64,000 nt of DNA, taken from contig JAFGDU010000088.1 of assembly GCA_016931915.1 (NCBI GenBank), forward strand, positions 1 to 64,000, in the 5' to 3' direction. The notes beneath the pieces are model-generated. The model was not told the DNA's origin, searched no databases, and saw only the letters and a program-made list of their open reading frames with translations. The stretch comes from Actinomycetota bacterium. GTDB taxonomy: Bacteria > Actinomycetota > Geothermincolia > Geothermincolales > RBG-13-55-18. Shown one piece after another: positions 27,571-36,467 of this stretch. Positions within the stretch are counted from its first letter, which is position 1; the number at the start of each line of letters is the position of its first letter. The position numbers and the translations under genes are program-made.

Positions 27571-28059
27571 GTGGCGCGGGTGATGCTGGTAGCCGATACG
27601 CATATCCCGAAGGTGGGAGATGCCCTGCCGGGCCGGCTCATGGAGGAGTGCGAGGGCGCCGATCTCATCCTGCACGCCGGGGACCTTATCGATATGTCGG
27701 TGGTGGAGGAGTTGAATTCCCTGGCCCCGACCAGGGCGGTGGTAGGGAACATGGACCTGCCCGAGGTGAAATCACTGCTACCGGAGAAGACGGTGGTCGA
27801 GGTGGAGGGCAAGCTCGTCGGGCTTATCCATGGCTGGGGGCCGCCCATGGGGATCGAGAGGAGGGTTATGTCCCGCTTTTCGGGAGTGGATGTCGTCGTC
27901 TTCGGCCACACCCACAAGGCGCTGATCACGGAGAGGAAGGGGACCCTGCTCGTGAACCCGGGCACCCCCAACGACCGGCGTTTCTCGGACCGCCTTTCCT
28001 GTGCGGTACTCAGCATCGAAAACGGGATAATCACGCCGGAGATTATCTGGCTGGATTGA
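27571..28059 (+). CDS. YfcE/MJ0936-type metallophosphodiesterase
   Basis: This 162-residue protein carries the calcineurin-like motifs A-D-T-H-I-P, 'HAGDLID', V-V-G-N-M-D, 'IHGWGP' and F-G-H-T-H-K, consistent with a two-metal phosphodiesterase of the YfcE family that cleaves phosphodiester model substrates; the natural substrate is unknown. GTG 27571 follows AGAGGTGGGA. The length is typical for the family. Confidence 0.93.
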   Translation: MARVMLVADTHIPKVGDALPGRLMEECEGADLILHAGDLIDMSVVEELNSLAPTRAVVGNMDLPEVKSLLPEKTVVEVEGKLVGLIHGWGPPMGIERRVMSRFSGVDVVVFGHTHKALITERKGTLLVNPGTPNDRRFSDRLSCAVLSIENGIITPEIIWLD

Positions 28060-28086
28060 GCGTGGGTTAAGGGTGCGGGGAAGAAC

Positions 28087-28746
28087 CTAGGAGCCCTGCT
28101 GCTCCCCCCAGGGTTCGTCCTCCGAGAAGTCAAGGCCGCCGATGACCACCCAGCGTCCCTGGCCCGCTATATCCTCAAAGCCCGGGATGTACTGCAGCGG
28201 GTCGTTGACGCTGTCCTCGTAATACTGCAGGTAAACTTCACCCTGCTTGTCGCCGAAGCTATCCTGCCGCCACTCGGGGCTGTCGAAAAACTCCCCGATA
28301 TAGCGTATGCTGCCCGAGACCAGCTTGACCGTGGCTTCATCGCCATCCTTGCTGGACTCTTCCATGCTGACGTCGAGGAACTCCACTTCCCACTCCGGGT
28401 CGTTCCACTGCGTGCGCAGCTCCTCCACCTGGTCCGTGCCGATGAACTGCCCTTCTTGGTCCTGGAGAAATATCGGGTTGACCACGGTGAGCCAGAGGTC
28501 GAAGTCCCTGCCCAGCTCCCGGTTGGGGACCATTACGCCCTCTTCATTCGGGCTGCGTATGAATTCCATGGATGCGAACCATGCCTGTACCGCCGTTATG
28601 GGAACGCTCTCCACCGCATTGTACGTTTCGGGGTCGAAGTCGGCGTAGTCGCCGCTGAAGGGTGGCCCGCTGCTCCAGCCGCACCCAGCGCAGATAATGA
28701 GAACCACCGCTCCCAGCAGGTAGATGATGAAACGCTTCGCGTGCAA
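28087..28746 (-). CDS. predicted lipoprotein of unknown function
   Basis: This 219-residue protein starts at TTG 28746 right after GAGGAGGT. Its N-terminal signal is basic then hydrophobic and ends near C-A-G-C-G, a loose lipobox. The mature part starts with a W-S-S-G-P-P-F-S-G-D-Y region and contains strands and W residues reminiscent of NTF2-like lipoproteins (a helix 'AVQAWFASMEFI' followed by sheets). It faces the divergent side of a strong promoter (28780-28808) and heads no obvious operon. A longer open frame to 28854 lacks a ribosome site and covers the promoter. Confidence 0.7.
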   Translation of the reverse strand: MHAKRFIIYLLGAVVLIICAGCGWSSGPPFSGDYADFDPETYNAVESVPITAVQAWFASMEFIRSPNEEGVMVPNRELGRDFDLWLTVVNPIFLQDQEGQFIGTDQVEELRTQWNDPEWEVEFLDVSMEESSKDGDEATVKLVSGSIRYIGEFFDSPEWRQDSFGDKQGEVYLQYYEDSVNDPLQYIPGFEDIAGQGRWVVIGGLDFSEDEPWGEQQGS

Positions 28747-28779
28747 ATGCGACCTCCTCGTCCTTTTATATTCCGTATA

Positions 28780-28808
28780 AGTATAGTTTACGACAGAGCG
28801 CCTGTCAG
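28780..28808 (-). promoter_or_regulatory. predicted promoter of the 28087-28746 lipoprotein gene
   Basis: On the minus strand CTGACA (28803-28808), a 17-base spacer and TATACT (28780-28785) precede the GAGGAGGT ribosome site and TTG start by about 30 bases. Confidence 0.7.
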
Positions 28809-28884
28809 CCAGTCCGGCCGATATTGTCGCGGATACACATGTTGAGCGATACATGAAACGCCGGGATCCTGGGTCCGGCGCGTA

Positions 28885-29601
28885 TCAGCCCGGTTCCTCC
28901 GCCTCCGGGAACTCCGATTCCTCCGTATTTATCTCCGCGAAGAGATAGGGGAGTTTCATCATCTGGTAATCCTGTACGATCCAGGTGTCCTCTATCTTTA
29001 CCAGCCTCACCAGGCGGGGATACTGCGAGAAATCTATCCCTCCGCTGGTGCTGCCGTCGTTGTAAACACCCTCGAAGTAACCACCTGTCACCTCCACCTC
29101 GGCGTAATCACCCTCCTCGATGACCAGGCGCGTGGTCAGATCCTCGAGGATGTATGAATCGTAATCTATGCCCTCGGTATAGGGGTCGGGCAGGTATTCG
29201 CCCCGTTCGGCCATCTTGTACAGTTCGGGTTCCGTATGCTTAAGATAGATCATGATGTCCTTGTCTTTGATGGCGTTATAGAATTCCTTGACCGCTTTCT
29301 CCGGGCCGCTTTCGCTCTCTGCGAGGACGATGACGATGATGACGATGACGGCCACCATGACCAGGATGATCAACAGCGCTAACCAGGGACTGGTGCGCCG
29401 GCGGGCCCGGCGCCTGCGCCTCTCCGCCTCCTCCGCGTCCAGTCCATCTTTCTGGGCTTCGCGCCTGGTAATTGCCGCCTCCCGTTGGGAACGCCTGCGC
29501 GCGCGAGCTTTTATGGCTTCGAGATCAACCAGCTTCTCCCCGCATTCCTCGCAATAGCGACGGCCTTGCGGGTTCTCGTAGCCGCAGTTAGGGCACTTCA
29601 A
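28885..29601 (-). CDS. zinc-ribbon, single-TM protein with NTF2-like extracellular domain
   Basis: This 238-residue protein begins with a zinc ribbon (C3-x2-C6 and C17-x2-C20), continues through a charged helix of Arg/Glu (about 28-70) and one membrane helix (about 72-94). It ends in an outer domain, 'EKAVKEFYNAIKDKDIMIYL...', which looks like the SnoaL/DUF4878 NTF2-like fold. The TTG start follows GGGGGTC. It resembles the downstream lipoprotein at 29747-30250 in its outer domain. Role unknown; a ribbon inside and a sensor or binding domain outside suggest surface regulation. Confidence 0.75.
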   Translation of the reverse strand: MKCPNCGYENPQGRRYCEECGEKLVDLEAIKARARRRSQREAAITRREAQKDGLDAEEAERRRRRARRRTSPWLALLIILVMVAVIVIIVIVLAESESGPEKAVKEFYNAIKDKDIMIYLKHTEPELYKMAERGEYLPDPYTEGIDYDSYILEDLTTRLVIEEGDYAEVEVTGGYFEGVYNDGSTSGGIDFSQYPRLVRLVKIEDTWIVQDYQMMKLPYLFAEINTEESEFPEAEEPG

Positions 29602-29746
29602 GAACGACCCCCTTACTCCTCACTCGTGAATCTAGCCGGGCGGACTCCGAGGGCAGCGTGTCGCGCCTGCCTGACCAGACCTCAGGCCTTCCGGGATGTC
29701 GTGTTATATCGCGCCGATGTCCAGGCAACAACCTGTCGTTCTCCCT

Positions 29747-30250
29747 TCATGATCGTGCCATGCTCTCCAGCCCGTAGACGATGTAAAGATCCAGGGCCTC
29801 CAGGTACCATCGTCCTTCCTTCGCCACCACATACAGGGGCACAAAATCCTGGGTGGAGAAATCGATCTCACCTGCGGTCTCCCACGTGCCCTCCTTCAGT
29901 TTATACAGCTCACACCTTCCGCTTGCAATCCTTACCAATGCCCGGTCCTGGCCCAGGTAGGAGGTCTCGAGACCTATACCCTCGAACTCCATGCGCCAGT
30001 TGACCGGCTTAACCATGTACCTGCGGTGCAGCTCTTCCCACTGCCGGGCCAGCTCACCCTCCCCGTTTGCCGCCTTGTCCAGCGCCTCCGGGTTTACGCA
30101 GGATCGCATGGCCGTACTATCATGAGACTGGACCGCCCCGAGGAATCTGTAAACCGTCTCTTCCGGGGTGGCCTGTCCGCATCCGGCTGCCGCGAGGTAG
30201 ATAAGCAACGCAAACAGGATCGCAAAGGACAGAGCCCCGCGATAAGCCAA
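29747..30250 (-). CDS. NTF2-like lipoprotein
   Basis: This 167-residue lipoprotein starts at TTG 30250 eight bases after GGAGGG. It has signal MAYRGALSFAILFALLIYL with lipobox A-A-A-G-C. The mature domain begins 'ETVYRFLGAVQSHDSTAMRS', a helix pattern like DUF4878/SnoaL-type lipoproteins, and resembles the outer domain of the 28885-29601 protein. A nine-codon frame (ATG 30285 to TAA 30256) with its own GAGAGGT ends just before the TTG; it may couple translation, or a frameshift may hide a longer N-terminus. It probably shares a transcript with the zinc-ribbon gene 41 bases upstream. Confidence 0.65.
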   Translation of the reverse strand: MAYRGALSFAILFALLIYLAAAGCGQATPEETVYRFLGAVQSHDSTAMRSCVNPEALDKAANGEGELARQWEELHRRYMVKPVNWRMEFEGIGLETSYLGQDRALVRIASGRCELYKLKEGTWETAGEIDFSTQDFVPLYVVAKEGRWYLEALDLYIVYGLESMARS

Positions 30251-30291
30251 TACGCTTACCCTCCAGCCAGCGTCGTCTTTTTCATTACCTC

Positions 30292-30765
30292 TCAGGCTTT
30301 TGCTCCGCAGCCGGGGCAGAAAGCGGATCCCTCCGGTATCTCCGCTCCGCACGATGCGCAAGTGGCTGCTCCCGTGGACGTCTCGGGTGCCTGGGGCGGC
30401 GCCGGGGCCGCCGGAGGAGCCGGAGTAGCAGCCTGTGCCTGGGGAGGAGCCGGAGCCGCAGCCTGGGCCTGCGGAGCGGCCGGAGCCGCAGCTTGGGCCT
30501 GCTTCTGGGCCTCTATGGCTTTCTCCGCCTCGATTATCTGCCACTCCAGGTTGAAGATCTGGTCCGCCTGGGGTCGCAGCTGCTCCACGTCGAGCTGCTG
30601 CTGCCGGAACTGCTCCAGCAGGCTTTCTCCCAACTGGGCCACCATCTCTCCGCGCTGTTTGCGTAAGGAGCCTAGCTGGCCTTTCTGCTTGGTGCCGTCA
30701 AGAGCCTGGTCGATCTGGGAGCCCAGACTCGAGGCCTGCTCTTTCAGCTTGTCGATGAAACCCAT
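30292..30765 (-). CDS. coiled-coil protein with Ala/Pro/Gln linker and C-terminal zinc ribbon
   Basis: This 157-residue protein has a helical N-terminus (about 1-85, heptad-like, with 'DKLKEQASSLGSQIDQAL') and a low-complexity linker of repeated A-Q-A-A-A-P-A-P-P-Q units (about 86-130). It ends in a zinc ribbon C-A-S-C...C-P-G-C. No signal peptide or membrane segment is present, so it is cytoplasmic, perhaps a scaffold. The same ribbon-plus-Pro/Ala-linker design recurs in the protein at 55873-56724. ATG 30765 follows GAGGTGAGGG. Confidence 0.72.
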   Translation of the reverse strand: MGFIDKLKEQASSLGSQIDQALDGTKQKGQLGSLRKQRGEMVAQLGESLLEQFRQQQLDVEQLRPQADQIFNLEWQIIEAEKAIEAQKQAQAAAPAAPQAQAAAPAPPQAQAATPAPPAAPAPPQAPETSTGAATCASCGAEIPEGSAFCPGCGAKA

Positions 30766-30956
30766 TCCCTCACCTCGCTTAGGACTCAAGGCCTTCGATC
30801 ATCAGCCTTTTAATTATAGAACATTTGCTTTGCGCCGGCGGCCTCGTGCCAGCCGCTTCCACACGGCATATTTGATAGATGTGCGATGATGAATGTTCCC
30901 CTCCACGGGATATTCGCCGGGTTGTCGGACGGAGAAACCGCGTCCGTGGGCAGCTA

Positions 30957-32372
30957 TTAAGGCGCCTCTTCCCCCATGAGCAGCTTGTGGATGGCGCGCG
31001 CCGAGTTCTTGCCCGCTCCCATGGCCTCGATCACCGTGGCCGAGCCGGTGACGATGTCTCCCCCGGCGAAGATGTTGGGTATGGATGTCTGCCCCGTCTC
31101 CGGGTCCGCATCGATATAGCCCCATTTATTCAGCTTCAGTTCGGGAATGGACGATGGCAGCAGGGGATTGGCCCTGGTCCCGATGGCCATGACCACCAGG
31201 TCCACCTCCAGTTCGAACTCCGAGCCCTTGATGGGGACGGGGCGCCGTCTGCCGCTCTCGTCGGGCTCCCCCAGTTCCATCTCGAGGCACTCCATGCCGC
31301 GCACCCATTCGTCGCCCAGGATACGCACGGGAAGGGTGAGGAACTTGAACACCACGCCTTCCTCAACCGCATGTTCGACTTCCTCGGCGCGGGCGGGCAT
31401 CTCCGCGCGGGAACGGCGGTAGACTATGCTGACCTCCTCCGCCCCCAGGCGCAGGGCGGTACGCGCACTGTCCAGGGCCACGTTACCCCCCCCGATGACC
31501 GCGACTTTCCTGCCCTTCTTGATAGGGGTGTCGTAAGCGGGGAAGAGATAGGCCTTCATGAGGTTGGAACGCGTCAGATATTCGTTTGCGGAATACACGC
31601 CGTTGAGGTTCTCGCCCGGGATATCCATGAACATGGGCAGGCCGGCTCCGATAGCGATGAAAGCGGCATCGTAGCCCTGGGCGAAGAGCTCCTGGAGGGT
31701 ATAGCTGCAGCCGATAACCTGGTCCAGCTTCAGCTCCACTCCCAGGCGTCGTACGTATTCCACCTCGCGTATGACGATGTCCTTGGGGAGGCGGAACTCC
31801 GGGATTCCATACGTGAGGACTCCCCCCGGGGCGTTGAGGGCCTCGAAGATGGTCACGTCGTGACCCATGCGGGCGAGGTCGCCGGCGCAGGTGAGGCCGC
31901 CCGGACCGGCCCCTATGACCGCCACTTTCTTGCCCGTGGGTGGGCTTTTGGGCGGGATGATCGGCTCGCCCTGGGCGGCTTCGTAGTCGGAGGCGAAGCG
32001 CTCCAGTCTGCCTATGGCCACGGGCTGTCCCTTCTTGCCCAGTGTGCATACCTCTTCGCATTGCGTCTCCTGGGGGCAGACCCGTCCGCATATCGCCGGG
32101 AGGTTGTTCTGCTCCTTGAGCTTGGCCGCGGCGGCCATGAAGTCGCCCTCTTCGATAGAGGCGATGAAGGCGGGTATATCGATCTCCACCGGGCATCCCG
32201 CAACGCAGGGCTTCTTCTTGCACTGCAGGCAGCGCGAGGCCTCTCTCACGGCCGCCTCCTCACCCAGGCCCAGGGCGACCTCGTCGAAATTGCCCTTGCG
32301 TGCTTCCGCGTCCTGTTCGGGCATGACGGCGCGCGGTATCTTCACCTTGCTTTTCTTGTCCTCTGCACCCAT
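30957..32372 (-). CDS. NADPH-dependent glutamate-synthase-small-subunit-like flavoprotein (GltA/NfnB family)
   Basis: This 471-residue protein has the N-terminal double [4Fe-4S] domain (CLQCKKKPCVAGCP and CGRVCPQETQCEEVC). An FAD Rossmann motif, V-A-V-I-G-A-G-P-G-G-L, is followed by a NADPH motif, V-A-V-I-G-G-G-N-V-A-L-D, and 'NIFAGGDIVTGSATV'. It fits homotetrameric GltA or the large subunit of NfnAB, the ferredoxin-NADP transhydrogenase. An NfnA/SudB-like gene lies at 43655-44467, so a split Nfn is possible. ATG 32372 follows AGAGGTGAGC. The gene is divergent from a DUF4349 lipoprotein gene. A long open frame antisense to it is a GC-bias artefact. Confidence 0.93.
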   Translation of the reverse strand: MGAEDKKSKVKIPRAVMPEQDAEARKGNFDEVALGLGEEAAVREASRCLQCKKKPCVAGCPVEIDIPAFIASIEEGDFMAAAAKLKEQNNLPAICGRVCPQETQCEEVCTLGKKGQPVAIGRLERFASDYEAAQGEPIIPPKSPPTGKKVAVIGAGPGGLTCAGDLARMGHDVTIFEALNAPGGVLTYGIPEFRLPKDIVIREVEYVRRLGVELKLDQVIGCSYTLQELFAQGYDAAFIAIGAGLPMFMDIPGENLNGVYSANEYLTRSNLMKAYLFPAYDTPIKKGRKVAVIGGGNVALDSARTALRLGAEEVSIVYRRSRAEMPARAEEVEHAVEEGVVFKFLTLPVRILGDEWVRGMECLEMELGEPDESGRRRPVPIKGSEFELEVDLVVMAIGTRANPLLPSSIPELKLNKWGYIDADPETGQTSIPNIFAGGDIVTGSATVIEAMGAGKNSARAIHKLLMGEEAP

Positions 32373-32534
32373 CTTTTAGCTCACCTCTGGATCATCCCGA
32401 CGTTAATGAAGAGTTGTAGAAAATATACGCGTCATTCCTACGTCCGCGCAACCTGGCATACAAGGAACCCGTTCGGTTCGCCGGCGCGTCTTATTGCGCA
32501 TGGGCAGAGGGAGCGCGGATCGGGAGGTAGCAAG

Positions 32535-33503
32535 ATGACAAGGAAGCGGTGGATCTGTGTTGTGACGGCGGCGTGCATCCTTCTGGTGCTGGTGACCGCC
32601 GCGGTTCTGGGGTGTGGCGAGGGAAGCCAGCCGGGACTGTACGATACGGTGGACGAATCCCTAAGACAGCAGGCAGATACGGCGAAGTCCGGCTGGGAGT
32701 CGGGCACGATTGAAACGCTGTCGGCCGAGATGATGGAGGAGCAAGACGCTTACGCCGCGGGTGGGCCCTCGGTCACAGCCGACGCCCCGGTTTCCTCGAC
32801 CCTTCCCCAACTCCAGCTCATGGTGATCAAGACCGCGCTCATGGAGATGGAGACGGCCAAGGGCGATTACGCGAAGATAAGGGAGGATGCCGTGGCTATC
32901 ACCTCCGCGGCGGGAGGCTACGTGGAAGGTGAGAGCGCCAGCCGGGACGATGAAGGCCTCACCTATGCCACCCTGACCCTGCGCATCCCGGCGGATAAGT
33001 TCGACGGGGTAGTGGCCGAGGTGTCTGCGCTGGGCGAGGTGGTGTCCACACAGGTGTCCACGAACGACGTGAGCGCGGAGTACGTGGACCTGGAGAGCAG
33101 GCTCCGGCACCTCCAGGCGGAGGAGGAGTTCTATCTCTCCCTTATCGCGGAGGCACAGACCGTACAGGAGATGATCACCATCCGCGAACACCTCAACTCC
33201 ATCCAGCTGGAGAAAGAGCAGGTGCAGGGGAGGATAAACTTCCTCGATCAGCAGGTCGGTTTTTCCACCCTTACCCTGTCGGTGGACGAGAAGTCCCCCG
33301 ACGAAGAGGACGTGGAGGGTTTCTGGGCCTCGGTGGGGGATGCCTTCATAAACTTCGGCAGGGGTCTGAAGAAGCTGGGCATAGGATTCTTCTATGCCCT
33401 TCCCTACCTCGTGATCCTGGCCGTGATCGCGATGATCGTATGGCTGTTGGTACGGCGCTCGCGCCGCAGGGGAACTCCCGGAGAACAGCCTGACGTAGGA
33501 TGA
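32535..33503 (+). CDS. DUF4349 lipoprotein with C-terminal transmembrane helix
   Basis: This 322-residue protein has a signal ending in V-L-G-C-G (lipobox), an acidic region, and the DUF4349 domain from about 90 to 270. That domain has a strand-rich part, 'GYVEGESASRDD', 'LRIPADKFD' and 'VSTNDVSAEYVDLESRLRHL', then a coiled coil, 'EFYLSLIAEAQTVQEM...', and a final transmembrane helix (about 288-310) with an Arg-rich tail. DUF4349 proteins are surface proteins of unknown function. ATG 32535 follows GGGAGGT. The frame is open far upstream, but that part is antisense to the GltA-like gene. Confidence 0.88.
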   Translation: MTRKRWICVVTAACILLVLVTAAVLGCGEGSQPGLYDTVDESLRQQADTAKSGWESGTIETLSAEMMEEQDAYAAGGPSVTADAPVSSTLPQLQLMVIKTALMEMETAKGDYAKIREDAVAITSAAGGYVEGESASRDDEGLTYATLTLRIPADKFDGVVAEVSALGEVVSTQVSTNDVSAEYVDLESRLRHLQAEEEFYLSLIAEAQTVQEMITIREHLNSIQLEKEQVQGRINFLDQQVGFSTLTLSVDEKSPDEEDVEGFWASVGDAFINFGRGLKKLGIGFFYALPYLVILAVIAMIVWLLVRRSRRRGTPGEQPDVG

Positions 33504-33511
33504 TTGATCTG

Positions 33512-34028
33512 CCCAGGCCCGGGGGTAGCAGTCCTCGCTCCTGTAGGGTTGGTGTTCCTGGGCCTGGGGGTAACGGTCTTCGCTCCTGTCCGCAGGTTGC
33601 ATATCCATAGCCGGGCAATTCTCTCATATATGCTGCTCCCAATGTCGCTTCAGACCGACCCCGCAGTTCCCAGGCAGAGTATTCTATACTGGACGACACC
33701 CGCACGGGCTACATTCTCTCAGCTTCCATTAATGCATGCATGCTCCCAATGTCGCTTCGGACCGACCCCCGGTTCCCGGGCTGGTTGGGTATGCATACGG
33801 GTATCAGACTCATCTGTAGATCCCGTTATGCGTTACCTACTTTGGAGTTCCCCTGCGGGGGGTTCTTATATCGGGCTATGCGATGGTTGGGTGCCCGGGC
33901 CCGGGGGTAGCGGTCCTCGCTCCTGTCCGCAGGTTGCATATCCGGAGCCTGATCTTCCTGTCGCTCAGACTGCTCCCAATGTCGCTTCGGACCGACCCCC
34001 GGTTCCCGTGCAGAGGTTTCTATATAGG
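33512..34028. repeat. field of two interleaved repeat types (A and B), three copies each
   Basis: Type A, with the core GGGGGTARCRGTCYTCGCTC, lies at 33512-33544 (short), 33557-33606 and 33894-33943. Type B, with the core TGCTCCCAATGTCGCTTC, lies at 33634-33671, 33741-33777 and 33971-34007. Two A-B pairs keep exactly 27 bases between the elements although the spacer sequences differ. Similarity continues some 20 bases beyond B. No protein-coding frame is supported. The field lies between the convergent DUF4349 and S15-type genes, so it may include a 3' end element. Confidence 0.85.
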
Positions 34029-34086
34029 CTATGCCTGAACCGGGATATTTTTATATTTCTGAGTCATACACCCGGTTCTTTTTCTC

Positions 34087-35955
34087 TCAGGAGCCGTTGG
34101 GGACGACGGGCAGGACGAGGCGGGACGCCGCGTCCCCGCGGTGATGCAGGAGGATGATGCTGAATCCCCACACCGGCCAGGTCATGAGGAGATCGGCGGT
34201 GGCCAGCTCCAGCTTGATGCGGCTTCCCTGCGAGAAGCGGTGATAGCAGGCCTGCATCTCCACCCCCTGGCCGGTGCTGCTCATGGACCACGGCGTCTCG
34301 TTGTAGCCCTCGTAATAGCCCCTGCTTATCAGTGTCTCCGTGCCGTCCGGGGCGACCTCGTAGACCCAGGGGATGAACTGGGTGAAGGTCTGCGAGCACT
34401 GGTAATAGAGCTCGATGGTGGGTGGACCCATGATGGTCAGATCCTCGCCCAGGGGTTCGGAAAGGTAGCTGCGCTCCGTCAGGGGTATCTCGAAGAGCTC
34501 GAGCTTGCTGGGGATGTCCATTAACTCCCACCCCACCATCTCCGTTATGTCCTGATAATAGGGGAGCGAGATGGAGCCGGTGATGCCGATGTTGAAGAGC
34601 AGGTCGGGTGAGCTCGCATCGCCCGGCTGGCTTGCGGACAGCTTTCCGCCTCCAGACCCGCCCAGGTACATGGAGGTCGGGGTGGTGCCGGGCAGCGGGT
34701 ACGTATCGGCCTCGCCGTAGTCGTCGGGGTCGCTGTCGCGGTAGAAGGAGAGAAGGGGCTCGTCCTCGGCGCCGTTGTCCACGCCCTTCAGATAATGGTC
34801 GAACCACATCCTCACCTGCTCCTCTACCCAGTCGTACTCCGGTCCTCCCGGAAGGTCGATGAAGAAGTTGTTGCCCATGCCGCCTATGTGGCCGTGATCG
34901 GTGATGATCATGCGCGCGGGTGCATCCATCATGGTGGAGATGACCTCGAGTCCCTCGTTGGCATAGAAGATATCGTCGTTCCAGCCTGCCACCATGAGCA
35001 TGGGGGCGGCCATGGGATGCTCGACGATGCCGTCGTACTCCTCGTCGCACCAGTACCTGGCGGAGCGGGTCCGCAGGTACTGCCTCCCTTCCTCGACGTC
35101 ATCCAGGCGGCGCTGTAGCGCGGCCCCGACTATCCATACCAGGTCGGGGGTCACGTTGCTGAAGGGTTGCGACAGCTTTGTAAGGGATGAGATGAGGGCG
35201 CTGAGCTTCTGCCAGCCCCCCATGTCCTGGCGCATGGCGATGTTGACGATGTTCTCGAACAGGCCGGCGAGGTTGCCCCCGTATGACCCTATGACCAGAA
35301 AGACACCCCAGAAGGCCTTGGCCGCGCCGTTGGGCATGATGGAGAAGACCAGGTCGGCCCCTCCGTGCATGGGAACGACGGCCCTTATCCTGGGATCCCC
35401 GGGGTCGCCGGGCCTGGGGTTTTCGCGGGGTGCGACCAGGAAGGACAGGCAGGCGCCCATGGAGTACCCGGTTACGCCGACCACGGGTCCTTTATCGTCC
35501 CACAGTACGGGGAAGCGCTCGTCCTCGCTTGCCAGGGTGATGATGTGCCTGATGTCGCGCACCTCGTATTCCGGATCCATGCAGTCGATGCGGCCTTCCG
35601 TGCCGAACCAGCCCCTCACGGTGAAAGTGAGGGTCACGTAGCCCCGGCTCGCATACTCCTGGGCCTGCCTCTCGAAGACGAGCTTCTCCGTATCCCAGGG
35701 ATGGATGAAGACTACAAGGGGGAAGGAAGCGTTTTCGTCCGCGTCCGCGGGATAGAAGACCGAGACCGGCAGCTTCGCACCGTCCCACATGGCCCAGGTC
35801 TCGTCGACGCGCTGGACCTCGCAGCCGCCGTCGGATATCTCCGCTGCATCCTGCGACACCTCCGCGGCAGGGGATATCGCCCCCCCTAGTCCCAGGATGA
35901 TGAGCAAGCCAAGCAGCGCGAATACGATAAGCCTTCGAGAAACGGAACGCATCAT
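34087..35955 (-). CDS. secreted or anchored CocE/NonD-family (S15-like) alpha/beta hydrolase
   Basis: This 622-residue protein has an N-terminal hydrophobic signal or anchor (about 8-30), then an alpha/beta hydrolase domain with nucleophile elbow G-Y-S-M-G and the acid/His region in 'ITDHGHIGG'. A C-terminal jelly-roll domain follows (about 430-600), typical of X-Pro dipeptidyl-peptidase and cocaine-esterase-like enzymes. It is probably an extracellular acyl or peptide hydrolase; specificity cannot be told. GAGGGGGG lies just before the ATG pair at 35952-35955. Confidence 0.88.
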   Translation of the reverse strand: MMRSVSRRLIVFALLGLLIILGLGGAISPAAEVSQDAAEISDGGCEVQRVDETWAMWDGAKLPVSVFYPADADENASFPLVVFIHPWDTEKLVFERQAQEYASRGYVTLTFTVRGWFGTEGRIDCMDPEYEVRDIRHIITLASEDERFPVLWDDKGPVVGVTGYSMGACLSFLVAPRENPRPGDPGDPRIRAVVPMHGGADLVFSIMPNGAAKAFWGVFLVIGSYGGNLAGLFENIVNIAMRQDMGGWQKLSALISSLTKLSQPFSNVTPDLVWIVGAALQRRLDDVEEGRQYLRTRSARYWCDEEYDGIVEHPMAAPMLMVAGWNDDIFYANEGLEVISTMMDAPARMIITDHGHIGGMGNNFFIDLPGGPEYDWVEEQVRMWFDHYLKGVDNGAEDEPLLSFYRDSDPDDYGEADTYPLPGTTPTSMYLGGSGGGKLSASQPGDASSPDLLFNIGITGSISLPYYQDITEMVGWELMDIPSKLELFEIPLTERSYLSEPLGEDLTIMGPPTIELYYQCSQTFTQFIPWVYEVAPDGTETLISRGYYEGYNETPWSMSSTGQGVEMQACYHRFSQGSRIKLELATADLLMTWPVWGFSIILLHHRGDAASRLVLPVVPNGS

Positions 35956-36467
35956 CTCCCCCCCTCTTGCAGTGCCTCCAGCCTGTACTTTTTAGACGGC
36001 TAAATACGCCTGCGGCCGTTGGAACGATTGTGCTGGGGAGAGAGCTGCTTGTGTTGCTGCTGTGTATAGGCCATATAACCGTATGGTTCTACCGGCAATC
36101 CCTCTGTGATCATATTTATATCACCAAATCAATGGACATTTCAATTGAGTTTATATGGAAATCGGTATCCAGTATCTCGTTTGCCCGTCGGTTACCCGCG
36201 CTTTACGCGGTTTTACCACTAGGGTTCGACAGCCTGTATCGCGAAAGCTAGACTTCTCGCGCAGCGAGAAGTCGTATTGCGAGGAGGCGAAGCCGACGCA
36301 GCAAGCTCGATTGAGTATCGCGTTGCGACAGAGAAACTCCAGATGCTACGGTGCCAGTCGCCTGGATAAAACAGCGAAGAACGTCAGGAATCCAGCCGTG
36401 AAAGCGTGGTTTTGTCCAGGCCTGGCACGTGTACATTCGGAAAGGAAATACACGTGGGATTTCTTTT
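35956..36467. other. gene-free spacer with one perfect inverted repeat
   Basis: No gene is supported; open frames here have poor codon use and no ribosome sites. The stretch 36100-36180 is AT-rich. A perfect 10-bp palindrome with a 3-base loop lies at 36251-36273. Confidence 0.5.
36251..36273. repeat. perfect 10-bp inverted repeat
   Basis: GACTTCTCGC and GCGAGAAGTC flank a GCA loop. There is no T-run on either side, so it is more REP-like or protein-binding than a terminator. Confidence 0.6.

Noticed and set aside
30879-32534. Very long plus-strand open frame continuous with the DUF4349 gene
   Set aside because: It is antisense to the well-supported GltA-like gene; the real gene starts at ATG 32535 behind GGGAGGT. 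The open antisense frame follows from high G+C codon bias.
33512-34028. CRISPR-like array
   Set aside because: Elements repeat only two or three times, are of two types, and the spacing between repeats is irregular apart from the paired 27-base gap; no cas genes are present.
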